Assembly (NCBI GenBank): GCA_027658995.1
Contig: JAQDQK010000018.1
Span: 9,200-73,199 of the forward strand
Source: Propionibacteriaceae bacterium AM104-82
GTDB lineage: Bacteria > Actinomycetota > Actinomycetes > Propionibacteriales > Propionibacteriaceae
DNA: 64,000 nt
Reading direction: 5' to 3'
Part shown: piece by piece, positions 35,107 to 43,917 of the stretch
How the letters are laid out: every line of letters starts with the position of its first letter
Numbering within the stretch: the stretch's first letter is position 1
Program-made: the position numbers and the translations under genes
Notes under the pieces: model-generated
The model's database searches: none
What the model was told of the DNA's origin: nothing
The model's input: only the letters and a program-made list of their open reading frames with translations

Positions 35107-38100
35107 CAGCCCTCCCGCACCACGGTCGAGGAACGCGAGGTGCGCGTGACGACGAAGCGGGTCGGGATCCGTTCGGCCAGTCCCTGCACGTGGGTGACGA
35201 TGCCGACCATCCGGTCGCCCGCGGCCAGTCGTTCGAGGGTGACGGCGACCACCTCGAGGCTGTCGGGGTCGAGCGAGCCGAAGCCCTCGTCGAGGAAGAT
35301 CGAGTCAAGCTTGGCGGCGTTGGACGACATCGATGAGAGTTCGGCCGACAGCGCCAGCGCCAGGGCGAGGCTGGCCTGGAAGGTCTCGCCGCCGGACAGC
35401 GTGCGGACGGAGCGCTTGGCCTCGGCGTCGGCGTGGTCGATGACGAAGAACTCGCCCTTCTCGTGCGCGAGCGTGAACTGTCCGCCGGAGAGTTCGAGCA
35501 GCGAGGACGACGCCGCCTCGACAAGCACGTCGAGGGCCGCGCCTGCGAGCCAGCGCTGGAACTTCTTGGCGCTCAGGTGCTCGGCGAGCAGCGCGGCGAC
35601 CTGTCTGCGCTCCTCTGCCTCGGCGCGGGTCTCGTGCAGGGTCGCCAGCCGGGCCAGGTCGCGTTCCAGGTTGGTGACGCGGTCGACGGCGCGGGCGGAC
35701 TCGGCCGCGAGGGCCGACGCGACGCCCGCTGCGGTGGACACCTCAAGCCCGCCGTCGGTGGCCGCGTAGACCACGGCGTGCTCGGCCTCGGCGACGCCCT
35801 TGGTCGCTTCGTCGGAGGCCGCGTGGGCGGCCAGCACCTTGTCCTGGGCCGCGGTGGTGGCCGTCTTGGCCCAGTCGGCCAAGGCGGACCAGGCCGCGGG
35901 AAGGTCGGACGTGTCGACGGAGGGTGCGCCCAGCGGGACGAGCGGGTCGCGCGTCTCGCGGAGCAACCGGTCGGCGGATGCCAATTCGGCGCGCAGGTCG
36001 CGCTCGGCCTGCGCTGCGGCGTTGCGTGCCTGGCCCGCGGACTGGAAGGCTGCGAGCGCAGACCGCTCCTGTCGTTCGAGGGCGGCCAACTCGTCGAGGT
36101 CGGCCGAGACCTGCGCGGCGGGCGGCGCGCCGTCGAGCAGGCGGCGGAGGTCCTCGCCGCGTTCCGTGGCTCTGGTCAGGGCGGACTCGGCGCGCAGCAG
36201 GGTCGACCGGGCGTCGTCGGCATCGGCGGTGGCGCGCTCGCGTGCGTCCTTGGCCGCGGCGAGCGCCGTGGCCGCCTCGGAGTGCAGTCGCCGTGCCTCC
36301 TCGTGGTCAGCGCGGACGCGAGGAAGCGTGGTGGCGTCGAGGTCGGCGAGGGCGTTGCTCGCCCAGGAGGTCAGTTCGCGCCAGGAGTCCTGCACCGATT
36401 CGGACTCGGCGACCGGCGCCCCGAGCGGCAGGAGGGCGGATCGCGCCTCGCGCAGCGCGGTGAGCGCCGCCTTGCGCTCCTCGTCGAGGGCCGCGGCGCG
36501 GCGCTTGGCGTCCTCGAGGGACGCGCGGGCGGACGATCGGTCGGCCTGCGCCGCCTCGAGCCGTGCGCGGGCGGCGTCGACCGCGGCCAGCCCGGCCACG
36601 GCGTCGGCTCGTGCCTCGGCGGGGTCTGTCCCCGACGGCGCGAGGTCGGCGAGTTGGGCGCGGGCCTCGGCGAGCGTCCGGGAGAGGGCCGCGACCTCGG
36701 ACTCGGCCCGGGTTACCGCCTCGCGGGCGGTGCGCGCCGCGAGATCGGCCTGGCGAAGCACTCCTGCGGCCGCGTCGGCCTCGCCCGCGTCGATCGGGTC
36801 GGGGAGCGTCGCGACGGGCACCGCGCAGACCGGGCAGTCGTGGCCGACCTCGAGCCCCGCCCTCAGCCCTGCCGCCGTGACGAGGACGCGCGCCTCGTCG
36901 CTGCGGGCGCGCGCCGCCGTCAGGTCGGCCTCCGCCGACTGCGCCATCACGTGGGCATCGCTCAGGCCGATCCCCGCGGCGCCGGTTCGTGCGGTCAGGT
37001 CATCGACCCGTGCCGACGCGGCGATGGCCGCGTCGCACCGGGCGATCGTCCGCGACAGGTCGACTGGGTCGCCCGCCGTGCGCAGCGCCTGGCGGGCGTC
37101 GTCATCTGCCGACTCGGCGGCGTCGAACGCGTCGCCCGCAGCGCGCACCGCGTCGGAGGACGCGTCGAGCCGCTGGGTCAGGTCGGCGAGACCCTCCGGT
37201 GCCTCGACGGCGGCGATCCTTGCCCGACGATCTTCGGCGTCCTGGACGGCGGAGGCAGCGGCGGCCGAGACCCGGCCCGCCTCGGCCTCGGCGGCGAACG
37301 CCTGGGACCAGGCCTCCTCGGCCGCCACCCGTGCCGTGGCCGCCTCGGTGGTGCGGGACTGTGCCTCGGCGGTCTGGGTCTGCAGGTCGGCCAGCGTGGC
37401 CGTGAGGGTTGCCAGTTCTGCCCACTGGTCGCGAAGGCGTTCCAACTGGGAGCGGTTCCCGCCGGTCTCCAGCGCCGCGCGGGCCTCGCCGTATGCGGTC
37501 TCCGCCGCGGCCGCCTCGGCGACCAATCGCTCGGCCTCGGCGCGCACCTGTGTCGACCGGCTCGCGAGGTCCGTCAGGCCGTCGGGAATCCGGACGGCGG
37601 CGAGTCGGGTCACGGCGGCAGCGGCCGAGGCGAGCGCGTCGGCCGCCTGTCGGGCCGTGGTCATGGCGCCGTCGAGCGAGACCTGCAGGGCGGCGGTCTT
37701 GTCGCCGAGGAGTCGGAGGTCCTCGACGCGGGCGCGCGCCTCGTCGACCGCCTCCTGGGTCGCCCCTCCGAGGTCGCCGATGCGGGCCTCCGCGGTGATC
37801 ACGTCGGCGTTGGCCGCGGCGCGGCGCGAGCCAGCGGCGCGCATCACGATGTCGTACTGGTGGGCGCCGAGCAGCTTGAGGAGGATGTCCTGGCGCTCGC
37901 CGACCGTCGCGTTGAGGAACTCGGCGAACCGGCCCTGCGGGAGCACGACGGCCTTGGTGAAGTCGTCGAAGGACAGCCCGAGGAGTTCCTCGACGGCGGG
38001 CGTCACGTCGCGCACCTCCGAGGCGACCACGTCGACCTCGTCGCTGGTGGCGGAGCTCTTGGCCGGGTCGTCGAAGCGTTCCAGGACGGCGCTGCGCTGC

Positions 38101-38399
38101 TGGATGGACTGGCCGACCCTGCGGACCTCGCGCGCGACCTGGTAGCGCTGGGCGCCGACGTCGAAGACGAGCCGGACGGTCGCGGAGGTCGCGGTGGGAG
38201 CCAGCGCGTACTGGATGGCGGTGGCGCGACCCCAGCGCGGCGCGGAGCCGTAGAGGGCGAACACCATGGCGTCGATGACGGTCGACTTGCCCGCACCGGT
38301 CGGGCCGACGAGCGCGAAGTAGTCGGCGCCGTTGAAGTCGACGGTGGTCTCGGCGCGGAATGACGCGAAGCCGTTCATCTCGAGGCGGACGGGGCGCAT
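35106..38399 (-). CDS. sbcC: SbcC/Rad50-type DNA repair ATPase
   Basis: A 1097-residue SMC-like ATPase. Walker A is GPTGAGKST (residues 32-40). Two very long alanine-rich coiled coils flank the zinc hook CPVC (Cys522 and Cys525, at 36825-36836). The C-terminal lobe carries the signature LSGGETFQASLALALALS and Walker B SIFLDEGFGSLD. It forms the clamp and motor of the SbcCD (Mre11-Rad50) nuclease that opens and trims DNA ends. Its ATG overlaps the sbcD stop by one base. Length is usual for bacterial SbcC (about 1000-1050) or slightly long. Confidence 0.95.
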   Translation of the reverse strand: MRPVRLEMNGFASFRAETTVDFNGADYFALVGPTGAGKSTVIDAMVFALYGSAPRWGRATAIQYALAPTATSATVRLVFDVGAQRYQVAREVRRVGQSIQQRSAVLERFDDPAKSSATSDEVDVVASEVRDVTPAVEELLGLSFDDFTKAVVLPQGRFAEFLNATVGERQDILLKLLGAHQYDIVMRAAGSRRAAANADVITAEARIGDLGGATQEAVDEARARVEDLRLLGDKTAALQVSLDGAMTTARQAADALASAAAAVTRLAAVRIPDGLTDLASRSTQVRAEAERLVAEAAAAETAYGEARAALETGGNRSQLERLRDQWAELATLTATLADLQTQTAEAQSRTTEAATARVAAEEAWSQAFAAEAEAGRVSAAAASAVQDAEDRRARIAAVEAPEGLADLTQRLDASSDAVRAAGDAFDAAESADDDARQALRTAGDPVDLSRTIARCDAAIAASARVDDLTARTGAAGIGLSDAHVMAQSAEADLTAARARSDEARVLVTAAGLRAGLEVGHDCPVCAVPVATLPDPIDAGEADAAAGVLRQADLAARTAREAVTRAESEVAALSRTLAEARAQLADLAPSGTDPAEARADAVAGLAAVDAARARLEAAQADRSSARASLEDAKRRAAALDEERKAALTALREARSALLPLGAPVAESESVQDSWRELTSWASNALADLDATTLPRVRADHEEARRLHSEAATALAAAKDARERATADADDARSTLLRAESALTRATERGEDLRRLLDGAPPAAQVSADLDELAALERQERSALAAFQSAGQARNAAAQAERDLRAELASADRLLRETRDPLVPLGAPSVDTSDLPAAWSALADWAKTATTAAQDKVLAAHAASDEATKGVAEAEHAVVYAATDGGLEVSTAAGVASALAAESARAVDRVTNLERDLARLATLHETRAEAEERRQVAALLAEHLSAKKFQRWLAGAALDVLVEAASSSLLELSGGQFTLAHEKGEFFVIDHADAEAKRSVRTLSGGETFQASLALALALSAELSSMSSNAAKLDSIFLDEGFGSLDPDSLEVVAVTLERLAAGDRMVGIVTHVQGLAERIPTRFVVTRTSRSSTVVREG

Positions 38400-39553
38400 C
38401 AGGAGGCCGCCGTGGTCTCGTCGAGCAGGTCGGAGAACAGCGCCATCAGGCGGGGATCGTCGATGCCGGTCTCCTCGCAGTACGCGGCGAACAGGTCGCG
38501 AGGTGAGCGACTGGTGTTCTGCGCCGTGTGCTGCGGCTGGGTCTGCGCGAAGTCGGGGTGGATGCGCACCTCCAGCGCGTTGGGCAGCGCGTCGAGGACC
38601 TCGTCGCGCAGGCCCGCCCTCGTTCGTTCCTCGACGACGACGCGCAGGTAGTCCTCGCCGTAGTCCTCAACCGAGGCGAGCAGTTGTTCGACGGTGCCGG
38701 AGACCGTCCGCAGCCTCTTGCCCGCGGTGATGGGGATGTCGGTCACGCGGGCGGGCGTCGACGGGGTCGCCTCGACGAGGCACACCACCGGCGTGTTCTC
38801 CTGTTCGCCGAAGTCGACGGCAAGCGGCGCGCCCGAGTAGTGCACCGGCGCGGGCGCCGGGATCTGCTGGCGGCGGTGCAGGTGGCCGAGCGCGACGTAG
38901 TGCGCGTTGAGCGGGAACGCGGAGGCGGAGACGTGGTACTCGAAGATCGACTGGGCCTCGCGCTCGCCGCCGCCCATCACCCCGCCGGTGCAGGTCAGGT
39001 GCGCCATCACGATGTTGACGGTGTCGGGGCCGAAGGACGTCGCAAGGGCGGCGATGATGTCGCGGACCGACTGGTCGTAGTGGCCAGCGTTCTCCGAGGG
39101 GGTACCTGTGACGATCTCCTCGGTGCCGATGATGTGGCGGCGGGTGACGAAGGGGACGAGCGCGACGACGGCCTCCTCGCCGGTCGACCTGGCCGTGAAG
39201 CGGTGCACGCCGCCGTCCTCGGCCGCACGGACCCGGCCGGTGTACTCGATGCCGGCCGCGGCCATCAGTTGGCGCAGCGCTTCGAAGGTGCGGGCGTGGT
39301 CGTGGTTGCCCGCGATGACGACGACCTCGATGCCCTCACCGACCAGTTTGAGGAGGGCGCCGTTGACGAGTCGCTGCGCATCTGCGGTGGGGGCGGCCGT
39401 GTCGTAGAGGTCGCCTGCGATCAGGACGGCGTCGACCTGTTCCCGGACGGCGATGTCGATGATCTCGGCGAGGACCTTCTGCTGCTCTTCCAGCCGGCTG
39501 CGGCCCTTGAGGGTCTTGCCGACATGCCAGTCGGCGGTGTGGAGGAACTTCAC
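38399..39553 (-). CDS. sbcD: SbcD/Mre11-type exonuclease subunit
   Basis: A 384-residue metallophosphoesterase. All five motifs are visible: DWHVGK, GDLYD, GNHDH, the MAHLT region and GHLH. The C-terminal cap domain (DIPITAGKRLRTVSG, then LRVVVEERTRAG) is of the SbcD type. The start is GTG 39553 with AGGAG five bases upstream, eight bases after the herA stop. It is the manganese-dependent nuclease of the SbcCD complex. Confidence 0.95.
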   Translation of the reverse strand: MKFLHTADWHVGKTLKGRSRLEEQQKVLAEIIDIAVREQVDAVLIAGDLYDTAAPTADAQRLVNGALLKLVGEGIEVVVIAGNHDHARTFEALRQLMAAAGIEYTGRVRAAEDGGVHRFTARSTGEEAVVALVPFVTRRHIIGTEEIVTGTPSENAGHYDQSVRDIIAALATSFGPDTVNIVMAHLTCTGGVMGGGEREAQSIFEYHVSASAFPLNAHYVALGHLHRRQQIPAPAPVHYSGAPLAVDFGEQENTPVVCLVEATPSTPARVTDIPITAGKRLRTVSGTVEQLLASVEDYGEDYLRVVVEERTRAGLRDEVLDALPNALEVRIHPDFAQTQPQHTAQNTSRSPRDLFAAYCEETGIDDPRLMALFSDLLDETTAAS

Positions 39554-39561
39554 CCGGTCTC

Positions 39562-41271
39562 CTAGAAGGGTGCCGGGTCGGCGTCGCGCGCCATCCGGGA
39601 CATGATGTTGATCGGCCCGCTCGACTCGGGCGCCATCTCCGACTGCCGGGTCGCCCAGGCGGGGAAGGGGAACTCGACCGCGAGCGGGACCGGCAGTTCG
39701 GGCTGCGCCACGAACATCGCCCCCGGCTTGGCAAGGGTGGCGCGCTGCCGCTGTGACGTCGGGAGGAAGCCGTACTCTGGGCGGCCCGCCTCGGCGGGGT
39801 CGAGTCGTCCGACGATGCGGATCGACGAGTTCGAGACGATCCGGCGCTCCACCTCGGAGGCGGTCTGCTGCGCACCGATCAGGATGATTCCGAGCGAGCG
39901 GCCCCGCTCGGCGATGTCGAGCAGCACTTCCTTGATGGGGGAGTTGCCCTCGCGGGGAGCGTGCTTGTTCAACTCGTCGAGCATCGTGAACAGCAGCCCG
40001 CCGGCGCCCGCGCGCTCCTTGGCCTCCGTCTCGGCACGCAGCACGACGCCGACCACGAACCGCTGCGCGCGGTCGGGCAGGTTGTGCAGGTCGACGACCG
40101 TGACGCGGCTGTTCGCGGTGGAGACCTGGCGCTGGTCCGGGCGCGACGAAAGGTCGCCGCGAATGATGGGGCCGAGCGGCTTCAGCGAGGAGCGCAGCCG
40201 TCGGATGAACGCGTTGACGGAGCCTGCCGTCGTCGCGGCCCCCGCCCAGTCGGCCTTGGTCGCTTCGTCCTGCAGGCGGTCGGCGATGAACTCGACCAGT
40301 TCGGCGTAGGTGCGAAGCTGCGTGCCGCCGATCGAGACGGCGCCGTCGACCCCCGCTGCCTTGGCCTCGCGGCGCAGTTGGGCCGCGACCTGGTGGATGA
40401 CGAGGGTGTACTGGTTGCGGTCGTCCTCGGCGTCGGCGAAGACGTAGGGGAGCAGTTCCTTCTGGCAGAACTCGGCCAGCGTCCACCAGAACGCGTCCAC
40501 GCCGCTGGTGCGGCCCGCGACGTGTGGCCTGCCGGTCGTGTCGCCCGGGGTCGGGGGAGCGAAGAACCGCACGGAGTCGAAGGGGGTGGCGGGCAGCCCG
40601 AGGCGGGCGTACTGCGCGCGCATCGAGTCATCGAGCTTCGCGTTGGGCTTGTCGAGGAACATCAGGTCCTCGCCCTTGACGGCGAAGATCAGCGCCTTGG
40701 CCGACAGCGCCCGCTCGCGGAGCACCTTGGACGCGAACAGCGAGTGGAGCAGGAACAGCGCGAAGCTGGTCTTGGTCGCGACCCCGGAGATGCCGGAGAT
40801 GGACACGTGTGCGCCGCGGGTGCCGTCGAGGAAGTCGAGGTTGACGTAGACGGGGGCGCCGTCCCTGCCGAGGCCGACGACGACCTTGTCGTCCATCGAG
40901 TCGAAGTAGAGCGCGCGGTCGCGTTGGGCGCCCGTCGCGCGGGTCGCCGCGACGCCGGGAAGCGGAGGCACGTAGACCTCTGGGTCGACCCGGGTCGTGG
41001 TGATCTCGGCGATCTCCTGAGTGTTGGCCGGGAGTACGCCGTCGGCGATCAGGAACGCGTCGGATCCGAAGCTGGCGCCCTCGTGGCGCGCGACGACCTG
41101 GGTGACGACACCTGAGGTGCGGACGGGGCCGACGCCTGGCACGACGCGCTCGGTGGTCACCACGTCGTCGAGTTGGAGGTACGCGTCCGGGCCGACCGCG
41201 ACGCTGAACTTCAGCGGCGTCGAGTCGCTCGTCCCGGCCACCAGCCCCACCGTGTCGCCCTGCTCGGCCAT
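39562..41271 (-). CDS. herA: HerA-like hexameric DNA translocase
   Basis: A 569-residue FtsK/HerA-superfamily ATPase. The N-terminal HAS-barrel lies at about residues 1-100 (VGLVAGTSDSTPLKFSVAVG). The DUF87 ATPase core follows, with the nucleotide loop GISGVATKTS (160-169) and Walker B LLFTMLDELNKHAP (Asp432, Glu433). The conserved RGRSLGIILIGAQQTASEV follows at 457. The loop lacks the glycine normally before the lysine. HerA drives DNA through a ring bound to NurA. It is the first gene of the operon that continues with sbcD, sbcC and nurA. A role in end resection is inferred from archaeal systems. Confidence 0.85.
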   Translation of the reverse strand: MAEQGDTVGLVAGTSDSTPLKFSVAVGPDAYLQLDDVVTTERVVPGVGPVRTSGVVTQVVARHEGASFGSDAFLIADGVLPANTQEIAEITTTRVDPEVYVPPLPGVAATRATGAQRDRALYFDSMDDKVVVGLGRDGAPVYVNLDFLDGTRGAHVSISGISGVATKTSFALFLLHSLFASKVLRERALSAKALIFAVKGEDLMFLDKPNAKLDDSMRAQYARLGLPATPFDSVRFFAPPTPGDTTGRPHVAGRTSGVDAFWWTLAEFCQKELLPYVFADAEDDRNQYTLVIHQVAAQLRREAKAAGVDGAVSIGGTQLRTYAELVEFIADRLQDEATKADWAGAATTAGSVNAFIRRLRSSLKPLGPIIRGDLSSRPDQRQVSTANSRVTVVDLHNLPDRAQRFVVGVVLRAETEAKERAGAGGLLFTMLDELNKHAPREGNSPIKEVLLDIAERGRSLGIILIGAQQTASEVERRIVSNSSIRIVGRLDPAEAGRPEYGFLPTSQRQRATLAKPGAMFVAQPELPVPLAVEFPFPAWATRQSEMAPESSGPINIMSRMARDADPAPF

Positions 41272-41367
41272 GACCCTCCCTGCCTCGTCGACCTGTGGGA
41301 ACCACCGTACCGACCGCCGCCGACAGAACGTGGATCGGCCCGCCAGTCCTGCACCGGACGCGACGAC

Positions 41368-41391
41368 GGCCCCGGAGGTGTCTCCGGGGCC
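41368..41391 (-). terminator. Stem-loop after SHOCT gene
   Basis: A perfect 10-bp stem GGCCCCGGAG / CTCCGGGGCC with a 4-base loop lies between the SHOCT gene and the herA start, which would separate the two minus-strand transcripts. Confidence 0.7.
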
Positions 41392-41415
41392 GCGGGTCGG
41401 TTGATGGATGTGTGG

Positions 41416-41628
41416 TCAGCGGTCCTTGAGCAGGGCCGCCCTTTCCAGGTACTCGTCGGGGCTGAGGTCGCCGTCGGCCAGGCGTCGGGCGAGCACGCCC
41501 TCGGCCGAGTCGATGGCGGTGGGCTGAGGTCCTGCCGCGACGGGGTTACCCAGCCAGCGGAACGGGCCGATGGTTCCCCGGTGCTGCAGGGCGATGAGGA
41601 ACACGGCGATCGCGATCACGAAGAACAT
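41416..41628 (-). CDS. Small SHOCT-domain membrane protein
   Basis: A 70-residue protein. One membrane helix (FFVIAIAVFLIAL) is followed by a SHOCT motif at the C-terminus (AEGVLARRLADGDLSPDEYLERAALLKD). SHOCT is a short oligomerisation motif that places proteins at membranes. AAGGGG lies before ATG 41628. It is nine bases downstream of a second, longer SHOCT gene. Confidence 0.87.
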   Translation of the reverse strand: MFFVIAIAVFLIALQHRGTIGPFRWLGNPVAAGPQPTAIDSAEGVLARRLADGDLSPDEYLERAALLKDR

Positions 41629-41637
41629 GGCGACCCC

Positions 41638-41967
41638 TTACTCGCGCGGTTCCTGCGGCGTCCGCAGCACGGACGAGCGCTCCAGGTACTCCTCCGGTGT
41701 GATGTCGCCGTTGGCGAGCCTCATCCGCAGGGTCTCGAACGCGGCGTCCTCGGCGGGACGGTGTGCGGCCCAGCCGTGCGGGTGACCGCCCGGGGTTCCG
41801 GAGCCGTGGGGGGCGAAGCCGACCGGGCCGAGCCGACGATGCTTCACCAGTTTGATCACGGCAAAGATCAGCAGGCCGAACAGCAGCGCCTTGAACATCA
41901 TGAGACCGAAGAACATCGGGCCCATCGCATGAGCCCCGTGCTGGGGCAGTTCCAGTAGTAGTTGCAT
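41638..41967 (-). CDS. SHOCT-domain membrane protein
   Basis: A 109-residue protein. A membrane helix (MFFGLMMFKALLFGLLIFAVIKLV) is followed by a glycine/histidine/proline-rich linker (GSGTPGGHPHGWAAH) that could bind metal, and then a SHOCT motif (DAAFETLRMRLANGDITPEEYLERSS). The start is uncertain: ATG 41967 or an ATG 42 bases later; neither has a clear ribosome site. It is divergent from the histidine kinase gene and shares the promoter region that contains the palindrome at 42037. Confidence 0.78.
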   Translation of the reverse strand: MQLLLELPQHGAHAMGPMFFGLMMFKALLFGLLIFAVIKLVKHRRLGPVGFAPHGSGTPGGHPHGWAAHRPAEDAAFETLRMRLANGDITPEEYLERSSVLRTPQEPRE

Positions 41968-42036
41968 GACCACAAGTCTTCGCCGCCGCGACCTCGCGTT
42001 CATCGGCCTGCGCGACGATCTTGCATGGCGCGTTTC

Positions 42037-42052
42037 TACGTCAGGTGACGTA
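42037..42052. promoter_or_regulatory. Perfect palindrome, probable response-regulator operator
   Basis: TACGTCA-GG-TGACGTA (7-bp arms, 2-base spacer) lies between the divergent SHOCT and histidine kinase genes, 60 bases before the kinase start. NarL/DesR-type regulators bind sites of this size, so autoregulation by the adjacent response regulator is plausible. Confidence 0.6.
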
Positions 42053-42112
42053 GGCGGAAAGTCATCCTGCGAGACGAGCCGACACCGGGTGCGGCTGCGT
42101 AGGCTGAGGGGC

Positions 42113-43261
42113 GTGCATCCCCGACCTGAGACCCGCCGACGCTGGGTAGCCGACGTGCTGCTCGTGATCGCGGTCGTCGCCGTCCTCGTGATGGCGTGGA
42201 GCATCACCCAGACGTTCCGGCTCGAGGGCTTCGAACCCGGGCACAAGCCGTTCGGCGAGGGCCGCCCCCGGATGGTCCCGCTCACCGGGCTCGCCTGGGT
42301 CGCAGTGGGGCTCAGTGCGGGGGGCGTCGCGGCCCGCCGGACGCTCGCCGGCTACCTGGCCGCGCTGGCGGGCGTCGCCGTCTACCTCGTCTCCGGAGGT
42401 GCCCCGTTCGGAGCGGTGTTCGTCGCGGTGGTTGCCTCCATCGGGTTCTTCCTGGTGCACGACCTGCGCACCTCGTGGCCGTGGGCGCTGCTGATCGTGC
42501 CCGCCTTCGCGGCGGTCGCGCCCCTCGACCTCGGCCACTGGTTCATGGTCGTCACGATGCTGGCCTGGACGCTGCTGCCGGTCGGCGCGGCGCTCGCCGT
42601 CCACAACCGCCACGCTGAGCGGGCGAGGCGGCGCCGCGAGGAACTCGAACGGGTGGCGCACGGCGAGCGGTTGCGCCTTGCGCGCGACATCCACGACGTC
42701 GTCGGCCACTCCCTCTCGCTGATCACGCTCCAGTCCGGCGTCGCGCTCAAGGTGCTCGACGACGACCCCGTGCAGGCTCGCGCGAGCCTCGAGGCGATCC
42801 GCACCACGTCCAAGGACGCGCTCGCGGAGGTCCGCCGCACGCTTGGGGTGTTCCGCGACGACGACGCCCCGCTCGCGCCGACCCCCGACCTCGCCGCCAT
42901 CGCGACCCTCGTCGAGCAGGTCCGGGCGACCGGGGTTCCTGTCGCGCTGCGCATCGACGGCGGCTCCGCCACGGTCGCACCGAGCGTGCAGGCGGTGGCG
43001 CACCGGATCGTGCAGGAGTCGCTCACCAACGCCCTGCGGCACGCGCCCGGCTCCGCCGTTGACGTCACGGTGGCACGCCTCGACGACGCGCTGTCGGTCC
43101 GGGTGCACAGCGACGGGCCCGCGACCCAACCCATCGCGATGGGCGGTGGGCTGACCGGCATGCGAGAACGCGTCGACGCGCTGGGCGGCACGCTTGTCCT
43201 CGACGCGGCCGACGACGGATTCACCGTCGACGCACTTCTCCCGGCAGGGGAGGCGGCGTGA
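42113..43261 (+). CDS. NarL-type sensor histidine kinase
   Basis: A 382-residue membrane kinase. Four to six hydrophobic helices lie in the first 165 residues, with only very short outside loops, so it probably senses the membrane itself. The HisKA_3 box is LRLARDIHDVVGHSLSLITLQS, and the ATPase part has the N box VQESLTNALRHAPG and GGGLTGMRERVDALGG. I chose GTG 42113 with TGAGGGG upstream; a longer in-frame reading would begin inside the divergent gene. Its stop overlaps the response regulator start. Confidence 0.9.
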   Translation: MHPRPETRRRWVADVLLVIAVVAVLVMAWSITQTFRLEGFEPGHKPFGEGRPRMVPLTGLAWVAVGLSAGGVAARRTLAGYLAALAGVAVYLVSGGAPFGAVFVAVVASIGFFLVHDLRTSWPWALLIVPAFAAVAPLDLGHWFMVVTMLAWTLLPVGAALAVHNRHAERARRRREELERVAHGERLRLARDIHDVVGHSLSLITLQSGVALKVLDDDPVQARASLEAIRTTSKDALAEVRRTLGVFRDDDAPLAPTPDLAAIATLVEQVRATGVPVALRIDGGSATVAPSVQAVAHRIVQESLTNALRHAPGSAVDVTVARLDDALSVRVHSDGPATQPIAMGGGLTGMRERVDALGGTLVLDAADDGFTVDALLPAGEAA

Positions 43262-43917
43262 GCATCCGGGTCGTGATCGCCGACGACCAGCCTCTGGTCA
43301 GGATGGGCCTGAAGGCCCTCATCTCGTCCGAGTCGGACTGCGCGGTCGTCGGCGAGGCTGAGGACGGTCGTCAGGCCGTCGACCTTGCGTCGAGTCTTCG
43401 CCCTGACGTCGTCCTGATGGACATCCGGATGCCGGTGCTCGACGGCCTCGCCGCACTGCGCCTGATCCTCGCCGACCCCGCGTGCGAGGGCGTCCGGGTC
43501 GTGATGCTGACCACCTTCGAGTTGGACGAGTACGTCTTCGCGGCGTTGGAGGCGGGCGCCGCCGGGTTCCTGATCAAGGACGCCGATCCGGACGAGATCC
43601 TGCGTGCCGTCCACGCGGCCGCGGTAGGCGACTCGCTGCTGTCGCCGAGCGTCACCACCCGCGTCATCGGGACCTTCGCGCGCCCGGGCCAGGCGCCGAG
43701 GCCAGGCACCCGCCATCCGAGGCTCGACGAACTGACCGAGCGCGAGCGCGAGGTGCTTGCGCTGGTCGCGGAGGGCCTCAACAACGACGAACTGGCGCAG
43801 CGACTCGTGATCAGCAAGGCCACCGCACGGACCCACGTCGGCAACATCCTGACCAAACTGGGCGCGCGGGATCGCGCCCAACTCGTCGTGATCGCCTACC
43901 GGTCGGGGGTCGTGTGA
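43258..43917 (+). CDS. NarL/LuxR-family response regulator
   Basis: A 219-residue regulator. The receiver domain has the acidic pair IADDQ, the phospho-acceptor Asp in VVLMDIRMP (about residue 53), the Thr in MLTTFE and the Lys in LIKDA. The LuxR helix-turn-helix is LTEREREVLALVAEGLNNDELAQRLVISKATARTHV. It starts at GTG overlapping the kinase stop, and it ends overlapping the GNAT gene. Its likely targets include the palindrome at 42037. Confidence 0.94.
   Translation: MSIRVVIADDQPLVRMGLKALISSESDCAVVGEAEDGRQAVDLASSLRPDVVLMDIRMPVLDGLAALRLILADPACEGVRVVMLTTFELDEYVFAALEAGAAGFLIKDADPDEILRAVHAAAVGDSLLSPSVTTRVIGTFARPGQAPRPGTRHPRLDELTEREREVLALVAEGLNNDELAQRLVISKATARTHVGNILTKLGARDRAQLVVIAYRSGVV

Noticed and set aside
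35433..38363. A 976-codon open frame on the plus strand opposite sbcC
   Set aside because: High GC third positions keep antisense frames open. The product is a low-complexity Gly/Arg/Val-rich sequence, while the minus strand encodes all SbcC motifs.
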